Source of the DNA: Oscillibacter sp.
Lineage (GTDB): Bacteria; Bacillota; Clostridia; Oscillospirales; Oscillospiraceae
Assembly (NCBI RefSeq): GCF_028693505.1
Contig: NZ_JAQUVF010000015.1
Coordinates: forward strand, 1 to 63,928
Direction: 5' to 3'
DNA: 63,928 nt
Part shown: piece by piece, positions 20,078 to 26,607 of the stretch
Layout of the letters: each line of letters begins with the position of its first letter
How positions within the stretch are numbered: position 1 is the first letter of the stretch
Position numbers and translations under genes: made by a program
Notes under the pieces: generated by a model
The model's database searches: none
Seen by the model: the letters and a program-made list of their open reading frames with translations, nothing else
Told to the model about the DNA's origin: nothing

Positions 20078-21820
20078 TTACTGGGGCAGCGTCTGCACGG
20101 TGCCCCGGGCGCAGTCCACGGAAACCATCACGCCGTCCTTAAGCCGGTGGGTGACGTCCATGGCGCCCACAATGACCGGCTTATTCAGCGTGAGGCCCAC
20201 CGTGGCGGCATGGCTGTCGCCGCTGGCCTCCTCGCTGATGACGGCGGCGGCCTGCCGGACATAGGGCAGCATCTCGTTGGTGGTGTAGGGCACCACCAGT
20301 ACATCGCCGGGGCGGAATTTTTCCGTCACTTCGTCAAGACCCCGGCAAACGCACAGCGCTCCGCTGGCCTTCTGGTCGCCAATGCCCACGGCATTGACCA
20401 AAGAGCCGCCCACCTGATGGACCCGGATCATGTTGGTGGTCCCGGTGACGCCCACAGGCACCCCGGCGGTGACCACCACCAGATCGCTCTGTTTTACGAT
20501 TCCGGCGTTTACCGACGTTTGCACCGCCAGCTCCACCAGTTCGTCGGTGCTGCCGGCGTAGGGCATGGTCAGCGGCTCCACGCCCCAGTAGAGCGCCATC
20601 TGCCGCTGGACCTGCGGGTCCAGCAGCAGCGCCACCACCGTGGTCTTGGGCCGGAAGCGGCTGACCATCTGGGCGGTGACGCCCCGCTGGCTGACGGTGA
20701 GAATGGCGTCCGCGCCGATATCCAGCGCGGTGGAGCAGGCGGCGTGGGCCGTGGCGGCGGTGACGGAAAGACGGGCCTTGCCCATCACCTTCAGCGGCCG
20801 CACCGTCTCGTCCATGGTGGCCTCGGTCTTGCGGGCGATGGCGTCCATCGTGCGCACCGCCTCCACCGGATACTTGCCCGCCGCCGTCTCGCCGGAGAGC
20901 ATGATGGCGGAGGTGCCGTCGTAAATGGCGTTTGCAACGTCCGTGATCTCCGCCCGGGTGGGGCGGGGATTTTCCATCATGGAGTCCAGCATCTGGGTGG
21001 CGGTGATGACCGGCTTTCCGATGGCCACGCACTGGGCGATCATGTCCTTTTGCAGGACCGGAATCTCCGTGAAGTCGATCTCAACGCCCAGATCGCCCCG
21101 GGCCACCATGATGCCGTCCGCCACCGCCAGGATTTCAGGCAGATTGGAGATGCCCTCCTGATTTTCCACCTTGGCGATGATGCGGATATTGGAGCCGGCC
21201 CGGTCCAGCACGCTGCGGATCTCCCGCACGTCGGCGGCGGAGCGGACAAAGCTGGCGGCAATATAATCAAAGCCCTGCTCGGCGCCGAAGAGGAGATCCT
21301 CCCGGTCCCGCTGGCTCATATAAGACATGTTCAGCCGCACGCCGGGGACGTTTACGCCCTTTTTATCCTTCATCATGCCGTCGTTTTCCACACGGCAGCG
21401 GATGTTGGCGCCGGTGGTCTCCAGAACAGTCAATCGCACCAGCCCGTCGTCCAGCAAAATGGTGTCCCCCGCCTTCACGTCGCTCGGCAATTCGGAGTAG
21501 GTGATGGCGCAGCGATGCGCGTCGCCCTGCACGTCCTCCGTGGTCAGCGTAAATTCCGCCCCCGTCACCAGCTTCACAGATCCGGCTGCAAAGGTTTTCA
21601 GCCGGATCTCCGGCCCCTTTGTGTCCAGCATGGCCGCCACGGGACGCTTCAGCTCCTCCCGCAAAACCTTCAGCTTCTCCAGCCGGACCTTGTGCTCTTC
21701 ATGGCTGCCGTGGGAAAAATTGAACCGGGCCACGTTCATGCCCGCGAGGACCATTTCCCGCAAAACGCCCTCCCGATCTGTGGACGGCCCCAGTGTGCAG
21801 ACAATTTTCGTCTTTCTCAT
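20078..21820 (-). CDS. pyk: Pyruvate kinase with C-terminal phosphohistidine-like domain
   Basis: A 580-residue pyruvate kinase, the last ATP-forming step of glycolysis. The (beta/alpha)8 core carries CTLGPST, ARFNFSHG, the catalytic lysine motif IIAKVENQEG and MLDSMMENPRPTRAE, with a small B domain inserted at about 70-165. An extra ~100-residue domain at the C-terminus (from about 475, VCRGLDEVTEKFRPGDVLV) resembles the mobile PEP-utiliser domain found on Bacillus and Clostridium pyruvate kinases. The ATG at 21820 has AAGGGG seven bases upstream; a TTG two codons earlier is less likely. Monocistronic. Confidence 0.97.
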   Translation of the reverse strand: MRKTKIVCTLGPSTDREGVLREMVLAGMNVARFNFSHGSHEEHKVRLEKLKVLREELKRPVAAMLDTKGPEIRLKTFAAGSVKLVTGAEFTLTTEDVQGDAHRCAITYSELPSDVKAGDTILLDDGLVRLTVLETTGANIRCRVENDGMMKDKKGVNVPGVRLNMSYMSQRDREDLLFGAEQGFDYIAASFVRSAADVREIRSVLDRAGSNIRIIAKVENQEGISNLPEILAVADGIMVARGDLGVEIDFTEIPVLQKDMIAQCVAIGKPVITATQMLDSMMENPRPTRAEITDVANAIYDGTSAIMLSGETAAGKYPVEAVRTMDAIARKTEATMDETVRPLKVMGKARLSVTAATAHAACSTALDIGADAILTVSQRGVTAQMVSRFRPKTTVVALLLDPQVQRQMALYWGVEPLTMPYAGSTDELVELAVQTSVNAGIVKQSDLVVVTAGVPVGVTGTTNMIRVHQVGGSLVNAVGIGDQKASGALCVCRGLDEVTEKFRPGDVLVVPYTTNEMLPYVRQAAAVISEEASGDSHAATVGLTLNKPVIVGAMDVTHRLKDGVMVSVDCARGTVQTLPQ

Positions 21821-21862
21821 ATGCAAACCCCTTTCTCAGGTAATCGTTTTCTTTCCGTGAAT

Positions 21863-21891
21863 ATTGTAACACAGTCCCGCAAAATTGTAAA
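21863..21891 (-). promoter_or_regulatory. Promoter of pyk
   Basis: On the minus strand TTTACA (21891-21886), 17-bp spacer, TACAAT (21868-21863), about 45 bp before the pyk start. Confidence 0.78.
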
Positions 21892-21959
21892 ACCCCCCGC
21901 AGGTAAAAATAGTGAAAAAATTTTGTTTTCCCAAATGTATTTCTTTGGCATCCGTTGTT

Positions 21960-22129
21960 TTCAGGCGGCACGCCTGCCCTTCGGGAGTCCGGCGGGAAGC
22001 GCTGGAAGCGCTCCTCCGTCACGAGGGTCAGCAGCTCTGGTACAGCCAGCTCATGACCACGCCCCAGACCATCGCCGATTTTTGCAGCCGGACCACTGGA
22101 TGCAAACCTACGAGGTGCGCGTAGTATAA
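21960..22129 (+). pseudogene. Possible 3' relic of a small plus-strand gene
   Basis: In the 350-bp gap between pyk and the glycosyltransferase, one plus frame reads plausibly (LEALLRHEGQQLWYSQL, then TTPQTIADFCSR). A second plus frame continues as WMQTYEVRVV with a stop at 22129, just before a terminator. Together they look like the frameshifted end of a lost gene. There is no good start or ribosome site, and its upstream part would run into the pyk promoter. Not recognised; low confidence. Confidence 0.25.
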
Positions 22130-22142
22130 CCCTTCTCGCCGC

Positions 22143-22176
22143 AAAAAATCGCACGGTTAACACCGTGCGATTTTTT
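22143..22176. terminator. Terminator of the glycolipid operon
   Basis: A perfect 15-bp stem, AAAAAATCGCACGGT with loop TAAC, gives a T-run on both strands. The glycosyltransferase stop codon (22175-22177) overlaps its outer end. Confidence 0.9.
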
Positions 22177-23218
22177 ATACATTGACCCGCCTTGGGGAAA
22201 GCGGCGCTGGCAGCGGCGGCAAAATGCGCTCCTGCCGGTAGATTTCCCGCAGCTGACGGCCCACGGCCTCCAGACTTCGCTCCGCCGCCACCTGCTCTCC
22301 CGCCGCCGTCAGGTCCGGCAGCGCTCCGTCCAGCAAACCTTCGACGAGGCGGCAAAAGCCGTCGGTGTCCGCAGCCTTGTAGACGTTCTTTCCGTCCTCC
22401 AGCCAGTCCTGATACACGGGGATGTCCCGCACCACGGTGGGAATGCCGCAGCTGAGCGCTTCCAGCACCACGATGCCCTCCGTCTCCTCATGGCTCAAAA
22501 AGGCGAACACATCCGCGCCGCAGTAAGCCTCCCGGAGCTGCCCACGGTCCACAAAGCCGGGGAAGCGCACGTTGGCGGGCGCTTGGTCCATGGCCTCCCT
22601 GATCGCGGCGGGGACCAGACGGGGGTCCGTCCAGCCAAACCAGAAAAATTGAGCCGCGGGCATCCGCCGGGCCATCTCCAGAAACTCCGGCAAGCCCTTT
22701 CGGGCGATGGTGTGGCCCACGGAGATGACCGCCTTTTCCCCGTCCCCAAGGCCGTACCGCCGCCGAAACGCCGCGCCCAGCGCCTTGTCCGGATGGAAAA
22801 AGGCCGTGTCCACCCCGTTGGACAACGGGTACACCGGCCGGCGCAGGCCGTAGGTTTTCAAAAGGTCGCGGGAGTATTCCGTGGGCGTGATGACCACGTC
22901 CCCCAGCCCGTAGCAAAACGTGATCCACCGCCGGAACAGCGGGGCGAGCAGGTTGGAGCCTTTGAAGGAATCCCGGAAATCCTCCATGGTGGAGTGGCCG
23001 TACCAGACCACCTTCTTCCCCCGCAGTTTGGCCCCCAGCGCCGCCGCCACAGAGTCCGGCAGCACGGTGTTGACGTGGATGGCGCCCACGTCCTGCGCCC
23101 AGTGGTCCGCCGGGGAGATCCCCGCCCGATGCAGCGACTCTCTTTGGTGCTGCATGGCCTGTCCCACACCGCTCTTGCCCACAAGCTTCTCGCCGCCGCG
23201 ATAAATGTAAATGCGCAT
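22175..23218 (-). CDS. GT4 glycosyltransferase, likely second glycolipid transferase
   Basis: A 347-residue GT-B glycosyltransferase. The segment VVWYGHSTMEDFRDSFKGSN and a C-terminal donor site (AFLSHEETEGIVVLEALSCGIP, with the paired glutamates of retaining GT4 enzymes) are visible. The GHST-EDF-SF-GSN pattern resembles, from memory, the diglycosyl-diacylglycerol synthases of low-GC Gram-positives (CpoA/LafB group). The likely role is adding the second sugar to a membrane glycolipid at the cytoplasmic face; this is inference. ATG at 23218 with AAGGAGGCAGC. It is the third gene of the operon, 14 bp after the VTT gene. Confidence 0.85.
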   Translation of the reverse strand: MRIYIYRGGEKLVGKSGVGQAMQHQRESLHRAGISPADHWAQDVGAIHVNTVLPDSVAAALGAKLRGKKVVWYGHSTMEDFRDSFKGSNLLAPLFRRWITFCYGLGDVVITPTEYSRDLLKTYGLRRPVYPLSNGVDTAFFHPDKALGAAFRRRYGLGDGEKAVISVGHTIARKGLPEFLEMARRMPAAQFFWFGWTDPRLVPAAIREAMDQAPANVRFPGFVDRGQLREAYCGADVFAFLSHEETEGIVVLEALSCGIPTVVRDIPVYQDWLEDGKNVYKAADTDGFCRLVEGLLDGALPDLTAAGEQVAAERSLEAVGRQLREIYRQERILPPLPAPLSPRRVNV

Positions 23219-23232
23219 GGAAGCTGCCTCCT

Positions 23233-23820
23233 TTATTTGACCAATGCCTGCCAGATGACCGTGAGTCCCAGACTGTACAGGGCAATGGCAAACGGTTTTC
23301 CCAAAAGAATGATGGTGGTGTACCGCCGCCAGCTCATCTCGGTGGTCCCCGCCAGATAGCACAAAAAGTCGTCCGGCGCCACTGGCAAAAAGATCGCCAG
23401 TGCAAACAGCCGGGAAAAGCGGGCCTTCTCCCGGGTCCACCGGCTGTATTTTTCAATGGTCCGCTGGGAAAAGAGCAGGGGCAGCAGGGGCTTTCCGCAG
23501 TTGCGCGCCACGGCGAAGGCCAGCAGCGACCCAATGCAGATGCCCACATAATTGTAAACAAATCCCCACATGGGGCCAAACAGCAACACCCCCGCAAGGC
23601 AGCCAAGGCCACCCGGCAGCACGGGGACCACCACCTGCACCGCCTGAAACGCGGTGAACAGCAGCGCCCCCGCCGCGCCCGCGCCCGCCACCAGTGCGGC
23701 CAAGCGCTCCTGAGAGGTCAGGATGCCGGTCTGCCAGCCCCACAGGGCCACCAGAATGCAAATGGCAAGTCCCGCCAGAGAGACCACCCGCAAAACGGTT
23801 CGTTCAATGGGCTGCGTCAT
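23233..23820 (-). CDS. VTT/TVP38 (DedA-superfamily) membrane protein
   Basis: A 195-residue integral membrane protein of the VTT family. The core VVPVLPGGLGCLAGVLLFGP, GSLLAFAVARNCGK and FLPVAPDDFLCYLAGTTEMSWRRY is typical, with about five hydrophobic segments. DedA-superfamily members act as lipid scramblases or undecaprenyl-phosphate flippases. Here the gene sits between two glycosyltransferase genes and overlaps the first by 4 bp (ATGA). Handling of the glycolipid or its carrier is therefore a reasonable inference, not shown by sequence. The ATG at 23820 is preceded by GGAGGTGTC; the longer frame is antisense noise. Confidence 0.88.
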   Translation of the reverse strand: MTQPIERTVLRVVSLAGLAICILVALWGWQTGILTSQERLAALVAGAGAAGALLFTAFQAVQVVVPVLPGGLGCLAGVLLFGPMWGFVYNYVGICIGSLLAFAVARNCGKPLLPLLFSQRTIEKYSRWTREKARFSRLFALAIFLPVAPDDFLCYLAGTTEMSWRRYTTIILLGKPFAIALYSLGLTVIWQALVK

Positions 23821-24989
23821 GCGGACACCTCCTTGCAGCTGTGTCGGGCCATCTGCCGACAATAAATTTCTTCCGCTCTTGCGGCAAAGGTCTCCGCGGA
23901 AAATTCCCCGGCGCTTTCCCGCGCCGCCGCGGACAGCGCCTGTCTCCGGTGGGGCTGGGCGGAAAACAAATCCAGCTTTTCCTGAAAATCCGCCCCGGTG
24001 CGGTACTGCCAGCCGTTTTCCCCGTCCCGGATGACGCCCTGGAGACAGGGGTCCTCCCGGCACAGCGCCGGGACCCCGGCCGCCAGCGCCTCCGCGTAAG
24101 TAAGGCCCTGTGTCTCGCTGGTGGAGGCGGAGACAAACAGGTCCCCCAGCTGATACCAGTCCGCCACCTGCTCCGGCGGCACCTGCCCGGCAAACACCAC
24201 GTCCGGCGCATGAAGCCCCAGCTCCTCGGTCAGCTTCTCCAGCGCGGCGCGGTGGGGTCCGTCCCCCACCAGAAGCAGCGTGAGCGCACCGTGGCCCATG
24301 GCCGCGCGCAGCCGCAGCAGCTCCTCCACGTTTTTTTCTTCCGCCAGACGGCCCACGCTCACCAGCACCAGCCGGTCCTCCGGAATATGCAGGCTCGCCT
24401 TCAGCACCGCCGTCCGCCACGGGTCCGCCTCCCGGCAAAAGCGCCTGAGGTCAATGCCCGACGGCACCACAAACACCGGCTGGCGCACGCCGTAGCCCTT
24501 TAGCAGCTGCCGCACCTTCGCCGTGGGGGCGATCAGCGCGTCCGTCTGCCCGGCTACCCAGCGGGAAAACACCGCCACCGCCTTCTTCCCGAAGCGGACG
24601 CTGGGGGAAAAGTAATGGGTATAGTCCTCGTAGACGGTGTGGTACGTATGGATCAAGGGAATATCCAGCTCCTCCGCAATGCGGCGGGCCAGAAAGAACG
24701 TGGAAAACTCGCACTGGGAATGGACCACGTCCGGATGCCACGCCACCAGATCCCGCACATAGCTTCCCGCCAGCGCCGTGCGCAGGCGGGCGCCGGGATA
24801 GATGAGTCCCGCAGCCACGGAGCCGAGATAGGTGACGCCGTTTTTCTCCCCGGAGCGCGTGGTCTGGGAAAGCGTCAGCACCCGCACCTCGTGCCCCCGA
24901 CGCTCCAGCTCCTGCCGGAGATTCTTCACCGACGTGACCACACCGTTCACTGCCGGCAGATACCAATCCGTCGTAATTAAAATTTTCAT
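23817..24989 (-). CDS. GT4 glycosyltransferase, likely diacylglycerol glucosyltransferase
   Basis: A 390-residue retaining GT-B enzyme. The N-terminus (ITTDWYLPAVNGVVTSVKNLRQELERRGHEVRVLT) and the IHTYHTVYEDYTHYF segment fit the 1,2-diacylglycerol 3-alpha-glucosyltransferase group (LafA/Spr0982-like). The donor-site end reads FVSASTSETQGLTYAEALAAGVP. It would transfer the first sugar from a nucleotide donor to diacylglycerol at the inner membrane face. First gene of the operon; ATG with AAGAGGAACC; overlaps the VTT gene by 4 bp. Acceptor and sugar are inferred from family resemblance only. Confidence 0.87.
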   Translation of the reverse strand: MKILITTDWYLPAVNGVVTSVKNLRQELERRGHEVRVLTLSQTTRSGEKNGVTYLGSVAAGLIYPGARLRTALAGSYVRDLVAWHPDVVHSQCEFSTFFLARRIAEELDIPLIHTYHTVYEDYTHYFSPSVRFGKKAVAVFSRWVAGQTDALIAPTAKVRQLLKGYGVRQPVFVVPSGIDLRRFCREADPWRTAVLKASLHIPEDRLVLVSVGRLAEEKNVEELLRLRAAMGHGALTLLLVGDGPHRAALEKLTEELGLHAPDVVFAGQVPPEQVADWYQLGDLFVSASTSETQGLTYAEALAAGVPALCREDPCLQGVIRDGENGWQYRTGADFQEKLDLFSAQPHRRQALSAAARESAGEFSAETFAARAEEIYCRQMARHSCKEVSA

Positions 24990-25050
24990 TCTCGGTTCCT
25001 CTTTTCCTTGCTTCTCTTTCTATAACGATGCAAACGCCCGTTTTGCTTCA

Positions 25051-25122
25051 ACAGTTTGTCTGCACTCTGTATCATTGTACTAGCGTATTAGTAATAATAG
25101 TACAGTTAACACAGTTTGTCAA
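25051..25122 (-). promoter_or_regulatory. Glycolipid operon promoter with repeat sites
   Basis: On the minus strand TTGACA (25122-25117), 17-bp spacer, TATTAT (25099-25094) form a near-perfect promoter. The spacer holds AACTGTGTTAACTGT, two AACTGT direct repeats. The 10-mer GACAAACTGT occurs twice, exactly 60 bp apart (25111-25120 and 25051-25060). An inverted repeat TGTACTA-N15-TAGTACA (25076-25104) spans the -10 box and the start of transcription. Several protein-binding sites are likely. Confidence 0.7.
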
Positions 25123-25226
25123 GTATCCGAACCCAGTATATTTATTTTTTGTGAAGGGTTCCTTCGTTTTCCTGTAAAATCCATAAAAAATTATGCTCAC
25201 CGGCGCAGTCGGTGGTTTTCCTCCGC

Positions 25227-25271
25227 AAAAAAGGAGTCCCCCGGACCGATGGTCCGGGGGACTCCTTTTTT
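25227..25271. terminator. Terminator of the HpcH/HpaI aldolase gene
   Basis: A 21-bp perfect stem with A- and T-tracts at its base and a GAT loop, 14 bp after the aldolase stop. It can act on both strands. Confidence 0.95.
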
Positions 25272-25285
25272 TTAAGTCTCTTCAA

Positions 25286-26074
25286 TTATTTGGAGAAGCT
25301 TTCCACATCCGCCTTGGCGCCCTGCATGAAGATGTAGGTGTCGCAGGCGTAGCCGATGAACTTGACGCCCAGATCGCGCCACTTCTTGCCGCCCTCCACG
25401 GAGTCGGCAAAGCAGCCAACCTTCACGCCCTTGGCGGCGGCCTTGGCGATAATCACCTTGATGGCGTCGGTGACGGCGGGGTGGTCGATCTGGCCCACGA
25501 GGCCCAGAGAGCTGGAGAGGTCGTAGGGTCCAACGAACACCACGTCGATGCCGGGGACATCCAGAATCTCGTCCAGATTGTCCACAGCCTTCTTGCCCTC
25601 GGCCTGCACGATGACCATGGTATCCTGCGCCTTGGCGAAGTAGTCCTTGCCGGCAATGGCGCCAAACCCGGCGGAGCGGACGAAGCGGCAGGTACCCCGG
25701 GTGCCCACGGGGGAGAACTTGGCGGCAGACACGGCGGCCCGGGCCTGCTCGGCGGTGTCGATCTGGGGGATCATCACCGCGCCGGCGCCCACGTCCAGCG
25801 CCTGATCGATCCAAATGTCGCTGCCGCGGGGCACGCGGACCACGGGGCAAACGCCGGCCACGTTGGCGGCGCGGATCAGATTGGGCAGCGTCTGGAAGGT
25901 GGTGGTGCCGTGCTCCATATCCAGCAGCACGAAATCATATCCGGCGTAACCGGCAGCCTCTACAAACGCGGGGTCGGTCCCGATCATGAAGGGGCCGAGA
26001 GCGCCCTTGTCGGAATCCATTGCGGCCTTAAAACGGGTGATGCTGTCCATCGTCGGCATTTTGCTTACATCCAT
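25286..26074 (-). CDS. HpcH/HpaI-family aldolase/citrate lyase-like protein
   Basis: A 262-residue TIM-barrel class II pyruvate aldolase. Visible family features are VLLDMEHG, VVRVPRG, the metal-binding Glu in IVQAEG and Asp in VGPYDLSSSLG, and MIPQIDTAEQARAAV. These enzymes cleave or form 4-hydroxy-2-oxoacids, usually giving pyruvate plus an aldehyde. The real substrate is not deducible, and no aromatic-degradation genes are nearby. ATG with AAGGAGAATC upstream. Monocistronic between its own promoter and terminator. Confidence 0.9.
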   Translation of the reverse strand: MDVSKMPTMDSITRFKAAMDSDKGALGPFMIGTDPAFVEAAGYAGYDFVLLDMEHGTTTFQTLPNLIRAANVAGVCPVVRVPRGSDIWIDQALDVGAGAVMIPQIDTAEQARAAVSAAKFSPVGTRGTCRFVRSAGFGAIAGKDYFAKAQDTMVIVQAEGKKAVDNLDEILDVPGIDVVFVGPYDLSSSLGLVGQIDHPAVTDAIKVIIAKAAAKGVKVGCFADSVEGGKKWRDLGVKFIGYACDTYIFMQGAKADVESFSK

Positions 26075-26153
26075 AATTGATTCTCCTTTTCTTTTCGGCG
26101 TCCGCGCCGTTCATTCCATATTGCGGAAAACTCTTCCGCGTTTCAACACCTAC

Positions 26154-26183
26154 ACTATACGCGCCGCCTTAGCGGTTTGTCAA
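26154..26183 (-). promoter_or_regulatory. Promoter of the HpcH/HpaI aldolase gene
   Basis: On the minus strand TTGACA (26183-26178), 18-bp spacer, TATAGT (26159-26154). The -35 box overlaps the end of lspA, so no separate lspA terminator is visible and read-through is likely. Confidence 0.8.
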
Positions 26184-26605
26184 CGCTTTCCCCGCACTTT
26201 TCGGCGCTTTCCCAGCAGTACGGCCCCGGTGAAAATAAACAGGTCCGCCAGATTGTACACATACCGGTTGAGCGGGCGGGGCGCTTTGGGGAACTGCAGG
26301 TAATCGTACACCCGCCCCCGGCGCAGACGCTCCAGCAGATTGCTGACTCCCCCGCCCAGAATCAGCGCGGTCCCGGCACCGCTCTTGCGGCGCAGGCAAA
26401 AAAGCGCGGAGAGCGCCAGCAGGGAAAGCGCAATCAATCCGCCCTTTGGCAGTGGCAATCCAAAGGCGGCCCCCTCGTTCCAAAGCGTCCGCAGGCGGAC
26501 CCATCCCCCGGCATACGTGCGCTCCCCGCGGCTGGTGCGGTCCAGATACCAGCGTGCGGCGGTGCAAAGTGCCAGCACCGCGCCCGATACAAGCAGGATT
26601 CCCAT
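26180..26605 (-). CDS. lspA: Lipoprotein signal peptidase (SPase II)
   Basis: A 141-residue membrane aspartyl protease that removes signal peptides from prolipoproteins; the window encodes several lipoproteins. Four hydrophobic segments and the LspA signatures are present: NEGAAFG (43-49), GGGVSNLLERLRRGRVYDYLQF with catalytic Asp101, and YNLADLF with Asp121. The N-terminal D-x-x-TK motif is degenerate (LDRTSRG), but both catalytic aspartates are kept. ATG at 26605 has AAAGG seven bases upstream; GTG at 26611 would overlap the preceding stop by 4 bp and is an alternative. Translationally coupled to the GTPase-NYN fusion gene. Confidence 0.9.
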   Translation of the reverse strand: MGILLVSGAVLALCTAARWYLDRTSRGERTYAGGWVRLRTLWNEGAAFGLPLPKGGLIALSLLALSALFCLRRKSGAGTALILGGGVSNLLERLRRGRVYDYLQFPKAPRPLNRYVYNLADLFIFTGAVLLGKRRKVRGKR

Positions 26606-26607
26606 GA

